Shown in pieces: positions 16,902-25,290 of a DNA stretch of 41,952 bases. The position numbers were made by a program, and so were the translations under genes. The stretch lies in contig PLMS01000065.1 in NCBI GenBank assembly GCA_003142575.1, positions 67,128-109,079 of the forward strand, given 5' to 3'. Origin of the DNA: Ignavibacteriota bacterium (lineage in GTDB: Bacteria > Bacteroidota > Ignavibacteria > UBA10030). The number at the start of each line of letters is the position of its first letter. Positions within the stretch are counted from its first letter, which is position 1. Below the pieces are notes generated by a model. It ran no database searches. It saw nothing but the letters and a program-made list of their open reading frames with translations, and was not told the origin of the DNA.

Positions 16902-18554
16902 ATGAAGAAGTACCTCTCTAAAAAAGTCGGTGCAGCCCTTCGTTCGCTTTCGTATGAAGGTCTTGCGAAACTGACATTTGAAAAACCAAAGGATGAAACG
17001 CACGGTGACATGACAACGAACGTTGCTATGCTCCTTGCAAAATCAGCAAAGAAGAATCCGCGTGCGGTTGCACAGGAGATTGTCGGCAAGCTGGATGTAG
17101 ATCCGATATACGTTTCAAAAGTTGAGATTGCCGGGCCGGGTTTTATCAATTTCCGATTCACAGAAGATTTTTTTACTGCGCAGATTGATTCTATACTGCA
17201 ACACCCGGCAACATTTGGAAGAACAGACATTGGCGGTGGAAAAAAGACACAGGTGGAATATGTCAGCGCTAATCCGACGGGTCCTCTCAGTGTTGGCCAC
17301 GGCCGTCAAGCGGCTCTTGGAGATACGATTGCCAATCTTCTCGTATGGGCAGGATATGATGTTACCCGCGAATATTATTATAACAATGCAGGCAGGCAGA
17401 TGCGCATGCTTGCAGAGTCAACGTATGCGAGGTACCGGCAGCTTTTCGATCCGGCATTCCCATTTCCCGAAGATGGATATCAGGGTGATTATATCCGAGA
17501 GATTGCAGATGATTTGAAAAAAGAACGCGGGGATTCCATTGTTTCTTTACAGCAGGAAGAAGCGCTCTCAACATGCAAGGAATTTGCCGAGCGGGCATTA
17601 TTTGAAGCTATTAAGAAAGTACTCGCGCGGATGGGGGTTGTACATGATGTGTTTTTCAACGAAGATTCGCTTTATAGCAGCGGGAAAATTCAAGAAGTTA
17701 TTCAGGAGTTACGTACGAAAGATCTTGCGTACGATTTAGATGGTGCCGTTTGGCTAAAGACAACAGCATTAGGACTTGACCAGGATCGTGTTATAGTCAA
17801 GTCCACAGGCGAGCCGACCTATCGCTTGCCGGATATTGCATATCATCGTGAAAAATTTAAGCGCGGATTTGATCTGATCGTTGATGTCTTCGGCGCAGAC
17901 CACATAGCAACCATTCCTGATGTTTTAGCCGGGGTGAAAGCCCTTGGGTATGACCCGGAAAAAGTGAAGGTGGTTATTCATCAATTTGTGACGTTGATGC
18001 GCGATGGCGAGCAAGTGAAGATGTCTAAACGGCTGGCAAATTTTGTCACACTCGATGAGTTGATTGACGAAGTCGGCTCAGATGCTGTAAGGTTCTTCTT
18101 TTTGATGCGTTCTACATCAAGCCATCTGGAATTCGATCTAAATCTTGCAAAAGAGCAATCGGAAAAGAATCCGGTTTATTACCTGCAATATGCTCATGCA
18201 CGTATTGCCAGCATCCTTCGTTTTGCAGAGGGGCAGGGAGCATTCAGTCTGGTGGATTCCTTTGCCAACATAGAATACAATCTGTTGAAAGGTTCGGCCG
18301 AAATTGCACTTGTGAAACTGCTTCTTGACTTCCCGGAAACCGTTGAGTTGTGCGCGATGAGCTTCGAACCACACAGGTTGACCACCTATTTACATGATGT
18401 CGCCACAGCATTCCATAAATTTTATCATGAACACCGCGTTGTTATTCCAGAAATCGATCTTGCAAACGCACGTCTTGCGCTATGTCTTGCAACAAAGACT
18501 GTGCTGGCAAATGGATGCAAAATTCTAGGCATTTCTGCTCCCGAGCGGATGTAA
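16902..18554 (+). CDS. argS: Arginyl-tRNA synthetase
   Basis: Charges tRNA-Arg with arginine. 550 residues, a normal length. The N-terminal add-1 domain is followed by VEYVSANPTGPLSVGHGR. The KMSK loop is VKMSKRLANFVTLDEL, then GSDAVRFFFLMRSTSSHLEFD. The DALR anticodon-binding domain begins near NPVYYLQYAHARIASILR. The class I HIGH signature reads SVGH: the first histidine is replaced by serine, while GH is kept. Some relatives in the Chlorobi group are thought to have a similar substitution. Probably transcribed with rsfS. Confidence 0.96.
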   Translation: MKKYLSKKVGAALRSLSYEGLAKLTFEKPKDETHGDMTTNVAMLLAKSAKKNPRAVAQEIVGKLDVDPIYVSKVEIAGPGFINFRFTEDFFTAQIDSILQHPATFGRTDIGGGKKTQVEYVSANPTGPLSVGHGRQAALGDTIANLLVWAGYDVTREYYYNNAGRQMRMLAESTYARYRQLFDPAFPFPEDGYQGDYIREIADDLKKERGDSIVSLQQEEALSTCKEFAERALFEAIKKVLARMGVVHDVFFNEDSLYSSGKIQEVIQELRTKDLAYDLDGAVWLKTTALGLDQDRVIVKSTGEPTYRLPDIAYHREKFKRGFDLIVDVFGADHIATIPDVLAGVKALGYDPEKVKVVIHQFVTLMRDGEQVKMSKRLANFVTLDELIDEVGSDAVRFFFLMRSTSSHLEFDLNLAKEQSEKNPVYYLQYAHARIASILRFAEGQGAFSLVDSFANIEYNLLKGSAEIALVKLLLDFPETVELCAMSFEPHRLTTYLHDVATAFHKFYHEHRVVIPEIDLANARLALCLATKTVLANGCKILGISAPERM

Positions 18555-18563
18555 AGGAAAGCG

Positions 18564-18592
18564 TTGACATTCGTCAAATTTTTTCATAATTT
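18564..18592 (+). promoter_or_regulatory. Possible promoter(s) for the polysaccharide locus
   Basis: TTGACA (18564-18569) is followed after 17 nt by TAATTT (18587-18592). A second candidate, TTGAAA (18748-18753), 16 nt and TAAATT (18770-18775), lies just before the 18792 start. Either or both could drive the rfbB-led genes; the spacer carries no gene. Confidence 0.4.
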
Positions 18593-18680
18593 TTCATCAA
18601 CGAAAACAAAAAAGAAGGTTACTTACTCCCGCCATTGATACTGCGTTTGTTTTACTGCTGAAAGTTGAATCGATTATTCA

Positions 18681-18712
18681 AGCTCACATCTGAAAAGATG
18701 AGCCTCGTTTTC
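18681..18712 (+). terminator. Possible argS terminator
   Basis: GCTC-AC-ATCT (18682-18691), GAAA tetraloop, AGATGAGC (18696-18703), then CTCGTTTTC. The stem has a 2-nt bulge and the T tract is weak. Confidence 0.4.
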
Positions 18713-18791
18713 ATTTAAAATAGTAAGGTATGTCCAACCACCGTGTTTTGAAATGCGGTCATTCTTTTGTAAATTTATTTTCGCACAGGCT

Positions 18792-19271
18792 ATGATGAAC
18801 TTCAAAAATGGTGTTATTCATGATGTCATTATCCGCGATTCGATGAAATATCAAGATAAGCGCGGATGGTTGGTGGAATTATTTCGCAGTGATGAAATAG
18901 CGGAAGAATTTCTGCCAACGATGTCTTATATCTCGCAGACAGAACCGGGAGTAGCTCGCGGACCCCACGAACACAAAGATCAAGCGGATTTTTTTTGTTT
19001 TGTCGGCCCTTCAATGTTTCGGTTGTATTTATGGGATGCACGAAGACAATCTCCAACATTCGGACATCGAATGGTATTCGATGCAGGCGAACAGAAACCA
19101 CAATCCGTTATTGTTCCGGCAGGAGTCGTTCATGCTTATCGCAATGTGGGAAGTGTTCAAGGATGGGTTATTAATTTACCTAACAGGTTATATGCGGGAA
19201 AAGGACACAAAGAAGTGGTGGATGAAATTAGGCATGAAAGCGATCTAAATTCATCATTTCAATTGGATTAA
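18792..19271 (+). CDS. RmlC-like cupin (dTDP-4-dehydrorhamnose 3,5-epimerase family)
   Basis: 159 residues from ATG 18792; longer starts upstream would add residues encoded by the promoter-like spacer. The cupin core is visible: RGWLVELFRSDEIAEEF, then ARGPHEHKDQADFFCFVGPS with a His pair where RmlC has RGLHYQ, and SVIVPAGVVHAYRNVG. It is about 20-30 residues shorter than classical RmlC. It stands 6 nt before rfbB, so it very probably acts on dTDP-4-keto-6-deoxyglucose. Whether it is a 3,5-epimerase, 3-epimerase or ketoisomerase (FdtA-like) cannot be decided by eye. Confidence 0.8.
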   Translation: MMNFKNGVIHDVIIRDSMKYQDKRGWLVELFRSDEIAEEFLPTMSYISQTEPGVARGPHEHKDQADFFCFVGPSMFRLYLWDARRQSPTFGHRMVFDAGEQKPQSVIVPAGVVHAYRNVGSVQGWVINLPNRLYAGKGHKEVVDEIRHESDLNSSFQLD

Positions 19272-19277
19272 AAATCA

Positions 19278-20306
19278 ATGAATCTTCTGGTGACAGGCGG
19301 TGCGGGTTTTATTGGAAGTAATTTTGTCCGGCATATTTTAAACAAATATCCGGAATACCGCGTCATCAATCTTGATAAGCTTACGTATGCAGGTAATTTG
19401 GAGAACTTGACCGGCGCAGATAAAGATCCCCGCTATGCATTTGAGAAAGGGGATATTTGTGATAAAGCGCGAGTCCAACTTTGTGTGATGCGATATGAGA
19501 TTGACGCGATTGTAAATTTTGCGGCGGAATCGCATGTTGATCGCAGCATCCTTGGAGCAGCTGAGTTTGTGCAGACGAATATCGTAGGCACACATGTATT
19601 GCTGGAAGTTGCAAAAGAATTAAAGATCAAGCGGTTCCTGCAAGTTTCTACCGATGAAGTATACGGGTCGCTTGAATTGACAGGGCTTTTCACTGAAGAA
19701 ACACCATTGCATCCGAACAGTCCGTATTCCGCCAGCAAAGCTTCCGCTGACATGCTCGCGCTAGCATATCAACACACGTTTGGTTTGCCGGTTGTGGTCA
19801 CTCGTTGCTCAAATAATTACGGACCCTATCAATTTCCGGAAAAGCTGATCCCCCTGATGATTGCAAACGCTATCAATGATAAATCGCTGCCGGTGTATGG
19901 CAATGGTATGAATATCCGAGATTGGCTTCATGTGAAAGATCATTGTTCAGCTATCGATGAAGTGCTTCATCGCGGACGAATTGGTGAAGTGTACAACATT
20001 GGCGGGAACAATGAAAAACCGAACATTGAAATTGTTAGACTCATTTTACAAAACCTTGGGAAACCGGAATCGCTGATCACATATGTAAAAGATCGTCCTG
20101 GCCACGACCGGAGGTACGCGATTGATTCGAGTAAGATTCAACGCGAGCTTGGCTGGATTCCATCTTACACATTCGAACGCGGTATGGCAGAGACAATCAA
20201 GTGGTACGTCGATAATCAGCAGTGGTGGAAACGGGTCATGAGCGGCGAATATAAAGAATACTATAAGCTTTTATACGGCGGCATGGAAGTCGTGGAAAAG
20301 AAGTAG
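19278..20306 (+). CDS. rfbB: dTDP-glucose 4,6-dehydratase
   Basis: Converts dTDP-glucose to dTDP-4-keto-6-deoxyglucose, the branch point for rhamnose and many deoxy and amino sugars. The 342-aa SDR protein starts with the NAD-binding [15 protein letters not shown], and has [22 protein letters not shown], the catalytic STDEVYG, the active-site [26 protein letters not shown], and [11 protein letters not shown]. All catalytic residues appear intact. It is the first clear enzyme of the polysaccharide locus. Neither rmlA nor rmlD is nearby. Confidence 0.96.
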   Translation: MNLLVTGGAGFIGSNFVRHILNKYPEYRVINLDKLTYAGNLENLTGADKDPRYAFEKGDICDKARVQLCVMRYEIDAIVNFAAESHVDRSILGAAEFVQTNIVGTHVLLEVAKELKIKRFLQVSTDEVYGSLELTGLFTEETPLHPNSPYSASKASADMLALAYQHTFGLPVVVTRCSNNYGPYQFPEKLIPLMIANAINDKSLPVYGNGMNIRDWLHVKDHCSAIDEVLHRGRIGEVYNIGGNNEKPNIEIVRLILQNLGKPESLITYVKDRPGHDRRYAIDSSKIQRELGWIPSYTFERGMAETIKWYVDNQQWWKRVMSGEYKEYYKLLYGGMEVVEKK

Positions 20307-20360
20307 TTGAGCCAGTGAGCAGATGAGTCGATAAGTAGTTGAGATATTAAAAAAACGTAG

Positions 20361-20475
20361 GGGCGAAGTGACTTCGCCCAAATAGATGATGCTGAGAAAA
20401 ATGAGTCCTGCATGGATGAAATATTTGTAGAAATAAATTAAATAAAGACAAGAAAGCTCCGATAAGAGCGAAATA
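20361..20475 (+). repeat. Degenerate REP-like palindromes upstream of the Wza-like gene
   Basis: Three short palindromes each followed by an A/T-rich hexamer: GGGCGAAGTGACTTCGCCC (20361-20379) + AAATAG; GTCC...GGAT (20405-20417) + GAAATA; GCTCCGATAAGAGC (20456-20469) + GAAATA. The last two match the elements beside the transposase at 34.1-35.0 kb in sequence and orientation. The 20307-20345 stretch before them contains AAGTAGTTGAG twice (20301 and 20333). Confidence 0.65.
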
Positions 20476-20493
20476 GAAAAAGCAGCGGTGAAT

Positions 20494-22245
20494 ATGATGA
20501 GACAAAATCGATCGTTGAAATTCTGGAATCTCAGAATAGCCATTCTATGTTTGTGTGCGTGGTATGGTTTCATGTTAACATCCAACGCACAGTGGGACAT
20601 GGAAACAAAGAAGAATTCGCAGGATTCTAAAACAGATTTCAAGAATATGTCACCATCGACGCTTACGAATCCAACAATAACAAATACATCAGTACAAAAT
20701 GCACCACCCTTGGAGGGTTCGGTTGATCCCGATGCATATTTTGTCGGTCCTTCAGATTTGATCTCCGTTAATATCTGGACCAGTCCACAACTCGTATTTC
20801 CTCTTACTGTAACACCGGAAGGAACATTGATCATTCCGACGGTAGGTGAAATTCATGTCGCCGATTTAACACTGAGTGAGGTGAAGAAAAAAGTCATTGC
20901 AGAAATCAAGAAGAAATATCTTTCGGGAAATCCCACCGTTACACTTCTTAGTCCAAGGCAGATCATTGTGACGGTCACGGGGGCAGTCCGCTATCCTGGA
21001 AAATACATACTTTATGCAACGGATCGTGTCGACAACGCGATAACACTGGCGAACAAGAAACAGAAAGATGTCATTCCGGAAACTAAGGATATTAATTTAG
21101 GAAAAGAAATCAGGAAGGATATAGCGACCCAGTTCGACGAAAGCTATCAAACAAGGCGGAACATTCGCGTGACGCGGCATACGGGGGAAATTGTTCGCGC
21201 AGATATTCTCCAATATTACTCTACCAGGGATAGCCGATGGAATCCATTCCTTCGCGAGGGGGATGAGGTCTTCGTGCCCCGCATCGATCCCAAGAAAAGT
21301 GTGTTTGGCGTCTATGGAGGCGTAAATGTTCAAGGCACGTTTGAACTGGCTGAAGGAGACAATTTCCTCAGTGCTATCGAACTCGCATATGGTTTTACAT
21401 CGCGGGCAATCACAGATAGTATTATAGTGTACCGTTATGATACTGATACGGGACAACAGGTCTTCACCAGCTACAATTTCAACCAGGTAAAACTTGGTGC
21501 ACAGAAAAATTTTCTGCTTCTTCCGGGGGATCGAATCATTGTGAAAGAGCTGCCTGATATCAGGGAAGATTATCATGTATTTGTCGAAGGAGAAGTCCGT
21601 TATCCTGGTAATTATCCTATCACAAAAGGGAACACAAAACTATCGCATGTTATTGCATGGGCGGGGGGATTCACGGAATATGCTGCATTACATGCTGCAG
21701 AAGTTGTTCACAATCCGTTATCTTCAACTGAACAACAATTCGATCGTATCCTTAGTCTTCGTGGCAGCGGGATAGCTGAGGACACGACGTACTATGCAAT
21801 TGAAAGTCAAGTGAGAGCAAATCACGCAACAGTGAGTGTAAATTTCGTGGATCTGTTTGAGAAAAAAGATACTACCAAGGACGTTGTTCTTCAGAATGGA
21901 GATTGGATTCGTATTCCAACAATTCAAAAAACAGTCTATGTTTTCGGACAAGTGGCTTTACCGGGCAATGTAACATTTATGAGAGGGGAGAAATATAAAT
22001 ATTACATCAACAAAGCGGGTGGATATACAGATAACGCCCGCAGCGGTGATGCCATGGTCATTAAGTGTGGTTCACGGCAATGGTTGTCTCCCTCCGAGAC
22101 GAAGATTGAAGAGGGCGATTATATTTGGGTTCCGAAAGATCCTGTAAGGCCAGGTACATATTATTGGAATATAGTGGGTCAGACAGCTTCCATTATCAGT
22201 GTAGCAGTGAGTATAGTGTTGATTACAATACAGTTAAAAAAATAA
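20494..22245 (+). CDS. Wza-like polysaccharide export protein with SLBB domains
   Basis: An outer-envelope export channel or adaptor for polysaccharide. 583 residues from ATG 20494 (a GTG at 20488 is possible). A signal peptide spans about 1-33 (AILCLCAWYGFMLTSNAQ). The Poly_export domain is near 80-150 (FVGPSDLISVNIWTSP...TPEGTLIIPTVGEI). At least four SLBB units follow: VTGAVRYPGKYILY, VNVQGTFELAEGDN, VEGEVRYPGNYPITKG and FGQVALPGNVTFMRG. The end is a hydrophobic segment (TASIISVAVSIVLITIQL). No lipobox Cys is evident, unlike E. coli Wza. It precedes the Wzz-type gene, the usual partner. Confidence 0.9.
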   Translation: MMRQNRSLKFWNLRIAILCLCAWYGFMLTSNAQWDMETKKNSQDSKTDFKNMSPSTLTNPTITNTSVQNAPPLEGSVDPDAYFVGPSDLISVNIWTSPQLVFPLTVTPEGTLIIPTVGEIHVADLTLSEVKKKVIAEIKKKYLSGNPTVTLLSPRQIIVTVTGAVRYPGKYILYATDRVDNAITLANKKQKDVIPETKDINLGKEIRKDIATQFDESYQTRRNIRVTRHTGEIVRADILQYYSTRDSRWNPFLREGDEVFVPRIDPKKSVFGVYGGVNVQGTFELAEGDNFLSAIELAYGFTSRAITDSIIVYRYDTDTGQQVFTSYNFNQVKLGAQKNFLLLPGDRIIVKELPDIREDYHVFVEGEVRYPGNYPITKGNTKLSHVIAWAGGFTEYAALHAAEVVHNPLSSTEQQFDRILSLRGSGIAEDTTYYAIESQVRANHATVSVNFVDLFEKKDTTKDVVLQNGDWIRIPTIQKTVYVFGQVALPGNVTFMRGEKYKYYINKAGGYTDNARSGDAMVIKCGSRQWLSPSETKIEEGDYIWVPKDPVRPGTYYWNIVGQTASIISVAVSIVLITIQLKK

Positions 22246-22305
22246 TAATGTACGCATCACTTTTATTATCGTATAATAAAGAATGAATGTTTGGAAAAAA
22301 AGATA

Positions 22306-23568
22306 ATGAATATAAAAAATGATGAAATAGCTGAATCGACGATGGAGACTCAGACTCCTGCAAACAGCTTGATGGATTTTCTTTCTATTATTACAAAGTA
22401 CAGGAAATTCATCTCGCGTTTTGTTTTGATCATCACGGTGATTACAACAGTTATTGCTTTGCTTTTACCTAAATGGTACAAGTCAACTACTTCTGTGTTT
22501 CCTGCAGAAAAGGCCGATTTATTGGGCGGATTAGAAGGAATTTCGTCAATTGCTAAATCATTCTCTTCTGCAAAATCGCTCGCTTCACTTGGATCAAATC
22601 AGGAAATAGACCGGTATCTTGCAATTCTAAAAAGCGGTACGGTATTGGACGCCGTCATTCGGAAATTCGATTTGGTTCATGTATATGACATTACCTCTTA
22701 TCCGGGTGAGAATACGGTAAAGGCTTTACTCAGTAATGTCGAGTTTACAATAGAAGAGGAAGGAAATCTCACGATCACTGTTTATGACAAGAATCCCCAG
22801 CGAGCTGCTGATATTGCAAATTACTTTGTCGAAATGTTGAACAAGACGAATACAGAGCTTCAAATACAAAACGCTAGAGGTAACCGTCAATTTATCGAAG
22901 AAAGGTATAAAAAAAATCTTGCCGACCTTGCTGCTTCAGAAGATTCATTGAAAGCATTCCAAAAGAAATATCGTGTTATTGCATTGCCTGAACAAATTGA
23001 AGCATCCATTAAAGCAGCGGCTGAAATCACCGGGCAGCTTACTATTAAAGAAGTTCAGGCAAACGTGCTCCGCAGAACTCAATCAGAAGACAATCCGTCT
23101 TTGATAGCAGCACAAATTGAAATTGATGAATTCCGGAACAAACTATCACAAATGAATAGTGGAGTACATAGTTCCAAGAACGATGTGAATGTCTTTGTGC
23201 CGTTTAGCAAAATGCCGGATCTTGGTAGTGAGTTTATCCGGAGATTTCGTGAAGTCGAAATACAATATAAAATTCTTCAACTTATTACACCACTCTATGA
23301 ACAGGCGAAGGTAGAAGAAAATAGGCAAACCCCATCAGTTTTAATCCTTGATAAGGCAGGACCTGCTGAGCGGAAAGCAAAACCAAAAATTTTGTTATAC
23401 GCAATATCCTCGTTTGTGATATCTATCGCTGTCGCTCTTCTGATTGTTTTTTCGATCATTGGAATAAGAAGACTTCAATCTTTGCATCCGGAACGGTTCA
23501 ATGCAATGACATTTTCTATACAATCTGATTGGTTCGGGCTGAGATGGAAGCATAATGTTAAGAAGTAA
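22306..23568 (+). CDS. Wzz-type chain-length determinant / polysaccharide co-polymerase (copy 1)
   Basis: Inner-membrane protein that sets polysaccharide chain length with Wzy. 420 residues from ATG 22306. One transmembrane helix near 41-60 (FVLIITVITTVIALLLP) is followed by WYKSTTSVFPAEKA. A long periplasmic coiled-coil region (about 180-300) follows, and a second helix lies near 365-390 before a basic tail. NPQRAADIANYFVEMLN is the family's typical helix. There is no Walker-type kinase domain, so it is PCP-1 or PCP-2b-like, not Wzc. A TATAAT at 22272-22277 is a weak promoter candidate. A clear paralogue lies at 25291. Confidence 0.88.
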   Translation: MNIKNDEIAESTMETQTPANSLMDFLSIITKYRKFISRFVLIITVITTVIALLLPKWYKSTTSVFPAEKADLLGGLEGISSIAKSFSSAKSLASLGSNQEIDRYLAILKSGTVLDAVIRKFDLVHVYDITSYPGENTVKALLSNVEFTIEEEGNLTITVYDKNPQRAADIANYFVEMLNKTNTELQIQNARGNRQFIEERYKKNLADLAASEDSLKAFQKKYRVIALPEQIEASIKAAAEITGQLTIKEVQANVLRRTQSEDNPSLIAAQIEIDEFRNKLSQMNSGVHSSKNDVNVFVPFSKMPDLGSEFIRRFREVEIQYKILQLITPLYEQAKVEENRQTPSVLILDKAGPAERKAKPKILLYAISSFVISIAVALLIVFSIIGIRRLQSLHPERFNAMTFSIQSDWFGLRWKHNVKK

Positions 23569-25102
23569 TGGGTCTATGACTTCTCCTACCACTAGAGGCG
23601 GCTTTCGCGCTCGAAACATTGTGATTAATTTCTTTGGTCAAATCATTCCTTTGGTCGTAGGGATTATCGCAATGCCATTTGTAATTAAGGGTTTAGGGGT
23701 TGAGAGTTTCGGGATTCTTTCTATAGCATGGATGCTTCTTGGTTACTTCACTATTTTTGATTTAGGATTGGGACGTGCGACGACAAAATTCATTGCAGAA
23801 GAATTGAAGAAAGGAGAAATTGATAGTCTTCGAAGCATATTCTGGACTTCGTGCCGGATGAATCTTGTACTTGGATTTATTGGAGGCATTATCATTGCAG
23901 GAATAGCCTCCTTTCTTGCTGGATACGTTTTCAAAATTTCCCCAGGGTTGATTGATGCAACGAGAACATCATTCTTTATACTTGCGGCTTCTTGTCCTAT
24001 TGTTCTTGTTTCGATTGCATTCAGAGGTGCACTTGAGGCCGCGGAACGGTTTGATTATGTGAATTCTGTTTCTGCTGTTTCGAGTTCCCTCAATTTTTTA
24101 TTGCCGATCGCAGGATTGCTTATGGGTTTCGATATTCGAGGGATTATTCTCATATTAATGATTTCGAGGTTATGCAGCGCATTGGCATATCTGCTTTTAT
24201 GTTTTAGAGTGTTTCCCTTTCTAAAAGGTTCTATTTCTATTAATTTCATTCACATAAGACGGTTGCTAAAGTATGGGGGGTGGGTTAGTGTGTCAAATGT
24301 TATAAATCCGGTCATCACGTATCTCGACAGATTTCTTATTGGTTCTTTGATTTCAATTGCAGCGGTAACTTATTATGCTGCACCTTATGAGATAGTAACG
24401 AGATTGTCGATTTTAGCGATGAGTATTACGATGACATTATTCCCTTCTTTTAGCGCTGTGAATGTTGCCGAACGTAATAGCCTGTCCGGATTGTACTCTC
24501 GCTCCATTAAGTTACTCATTGTGTTTATGACCCCTCTTATTGCAATATTGGTTATATTTGCTAAAAATATTTTATTCTTATGGTTAGGCGTCGAATTTGC
24601 AGAAAAAAGCACTGTCGTATTTCAAATTCTTGCCATCGGTATTTTGATGAATTCTCTGGCGCAAATCCCTTATGCGCTTATCCAGGGATTTGGGCATCCT
24701 GACATTACAGCGAAATTTCACCTGATTGAATTGATGTTATATATCCCTCTGGCATGGTTTTTAGTATGGAAATTGGGGATTGTCGGAGGAGCACTGGCAT
24801 GGACTATTCGAGTTACGCTAGATTCGCTATTACTATTTGCTGCATCGATTAAATTCATAAGTCTAGATATTCTTCTTGATAATGGTTTTAAGCGTTGCAT
24901 TAGTCTGGTTTCTTTAACCATATGTGTTTTGCTTGGTTTGTATCTCTTTGGTGGAACTATTTTGTTCAAAATAATTATCTCTGGAGGTGTATTGATTTTG
25001 TTTGCTATTGCTGTTTGGTATTATGCATTGGATGTCAACGAGAAGAAATTATTTAGTACTACAACTCAACAGTTCATTGGTTTGATATTGGGAACAAAAT
25101 GA
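23555..25102 (+). CDS. Wzx-type polysaccharide flippase
   Basis: Moves the lipid-linked repeat unit to the outer face of the inner membrane. 515 residues with about 12-14 membrane helices. It starts with the family's typical N-terminus NIVINFFGQIIPLVVGIIAM, PFVIKGLGVESFGILSIAW, and FDLGLGRATTKFIAEE. It belongs to the MOP/oligosaccharide flippase superfamily. ATG 23555 overlaps the previous gene by 14 nt and follows GGAAG, so translation is probably coupled. An in-frame ATG at 23576 is the alternative. Confidence 0.93.
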   Translation: MLRSNGSMTSPTTRGGFRARNIVINFFGQIIPLVVGIIAMPFVIKGLGVESFGILSIAWMLLGYFTIFDLGLGRATTKFIAEELKKGEIDSLRSIFWTSCRMNLVLGFIGGIIIAGIASFLAGYVFKISPGLIDATRTSFFILAASCPIVLVSIAFRGALEAAERFDYVNSVSAVSSSLNFLLPIAGLLMGFDIRGIILILMISRLCSALAYLLLCFRVFPFLKGSISINFIHIRRLLKYGGWVSVSNVINPVITYLDRFLIGSLISIAAVTYYAAPYEIVTRLSILAMSITMTLFPSFSAVNVAERNSLSGLYSRSIKLLIVFMTPLIAILVIFAKNILFLWLGVEFAEKSTVVFQILAIGILMNSLAQIPYALIQGFGHPDITAKFHLIELMLYIPLAWFLVWKLGIVGGALAWTIRVTLDSLLLFAASIKFISLDILLDNGFKRCISLVSLTICVLLGLYLFGGTILFKIIISGGVLILFAIAVWYYALDVNEKKLFSTTTQQFIGLILGTK

Positions 25103-25290
25103 GGGATGTTGCTAGAGGTATTCGAGAAAGGACTGAAGAAGTTTTGACTAGGGGAATCGAAAATTGGTAGATATTTAAATTTATTTGCTTGAGTCGATTG
25201 GAAAAACATATTCAACCTTTTCAATCAAGGAGGTTGTTATAATATTGTTGGCCACTCTAGAAGAAGGTTCTTATTTTTGGTAATATCGGA

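Noticed and set aside
18753-18791. N-terminal extension of the RmlC-like protein
   Set aside because: The extra residues overlap a likely promoter and are not seen in cupin relatives; ATG 18792 is preferred.
20271-20834. 187-codon minus-strand frame across the rfbB/export-gene spacer
   Set aside because: It covers the REP-like palindromes and the signal peptide of the export gene; no family features or ribosome binding site.
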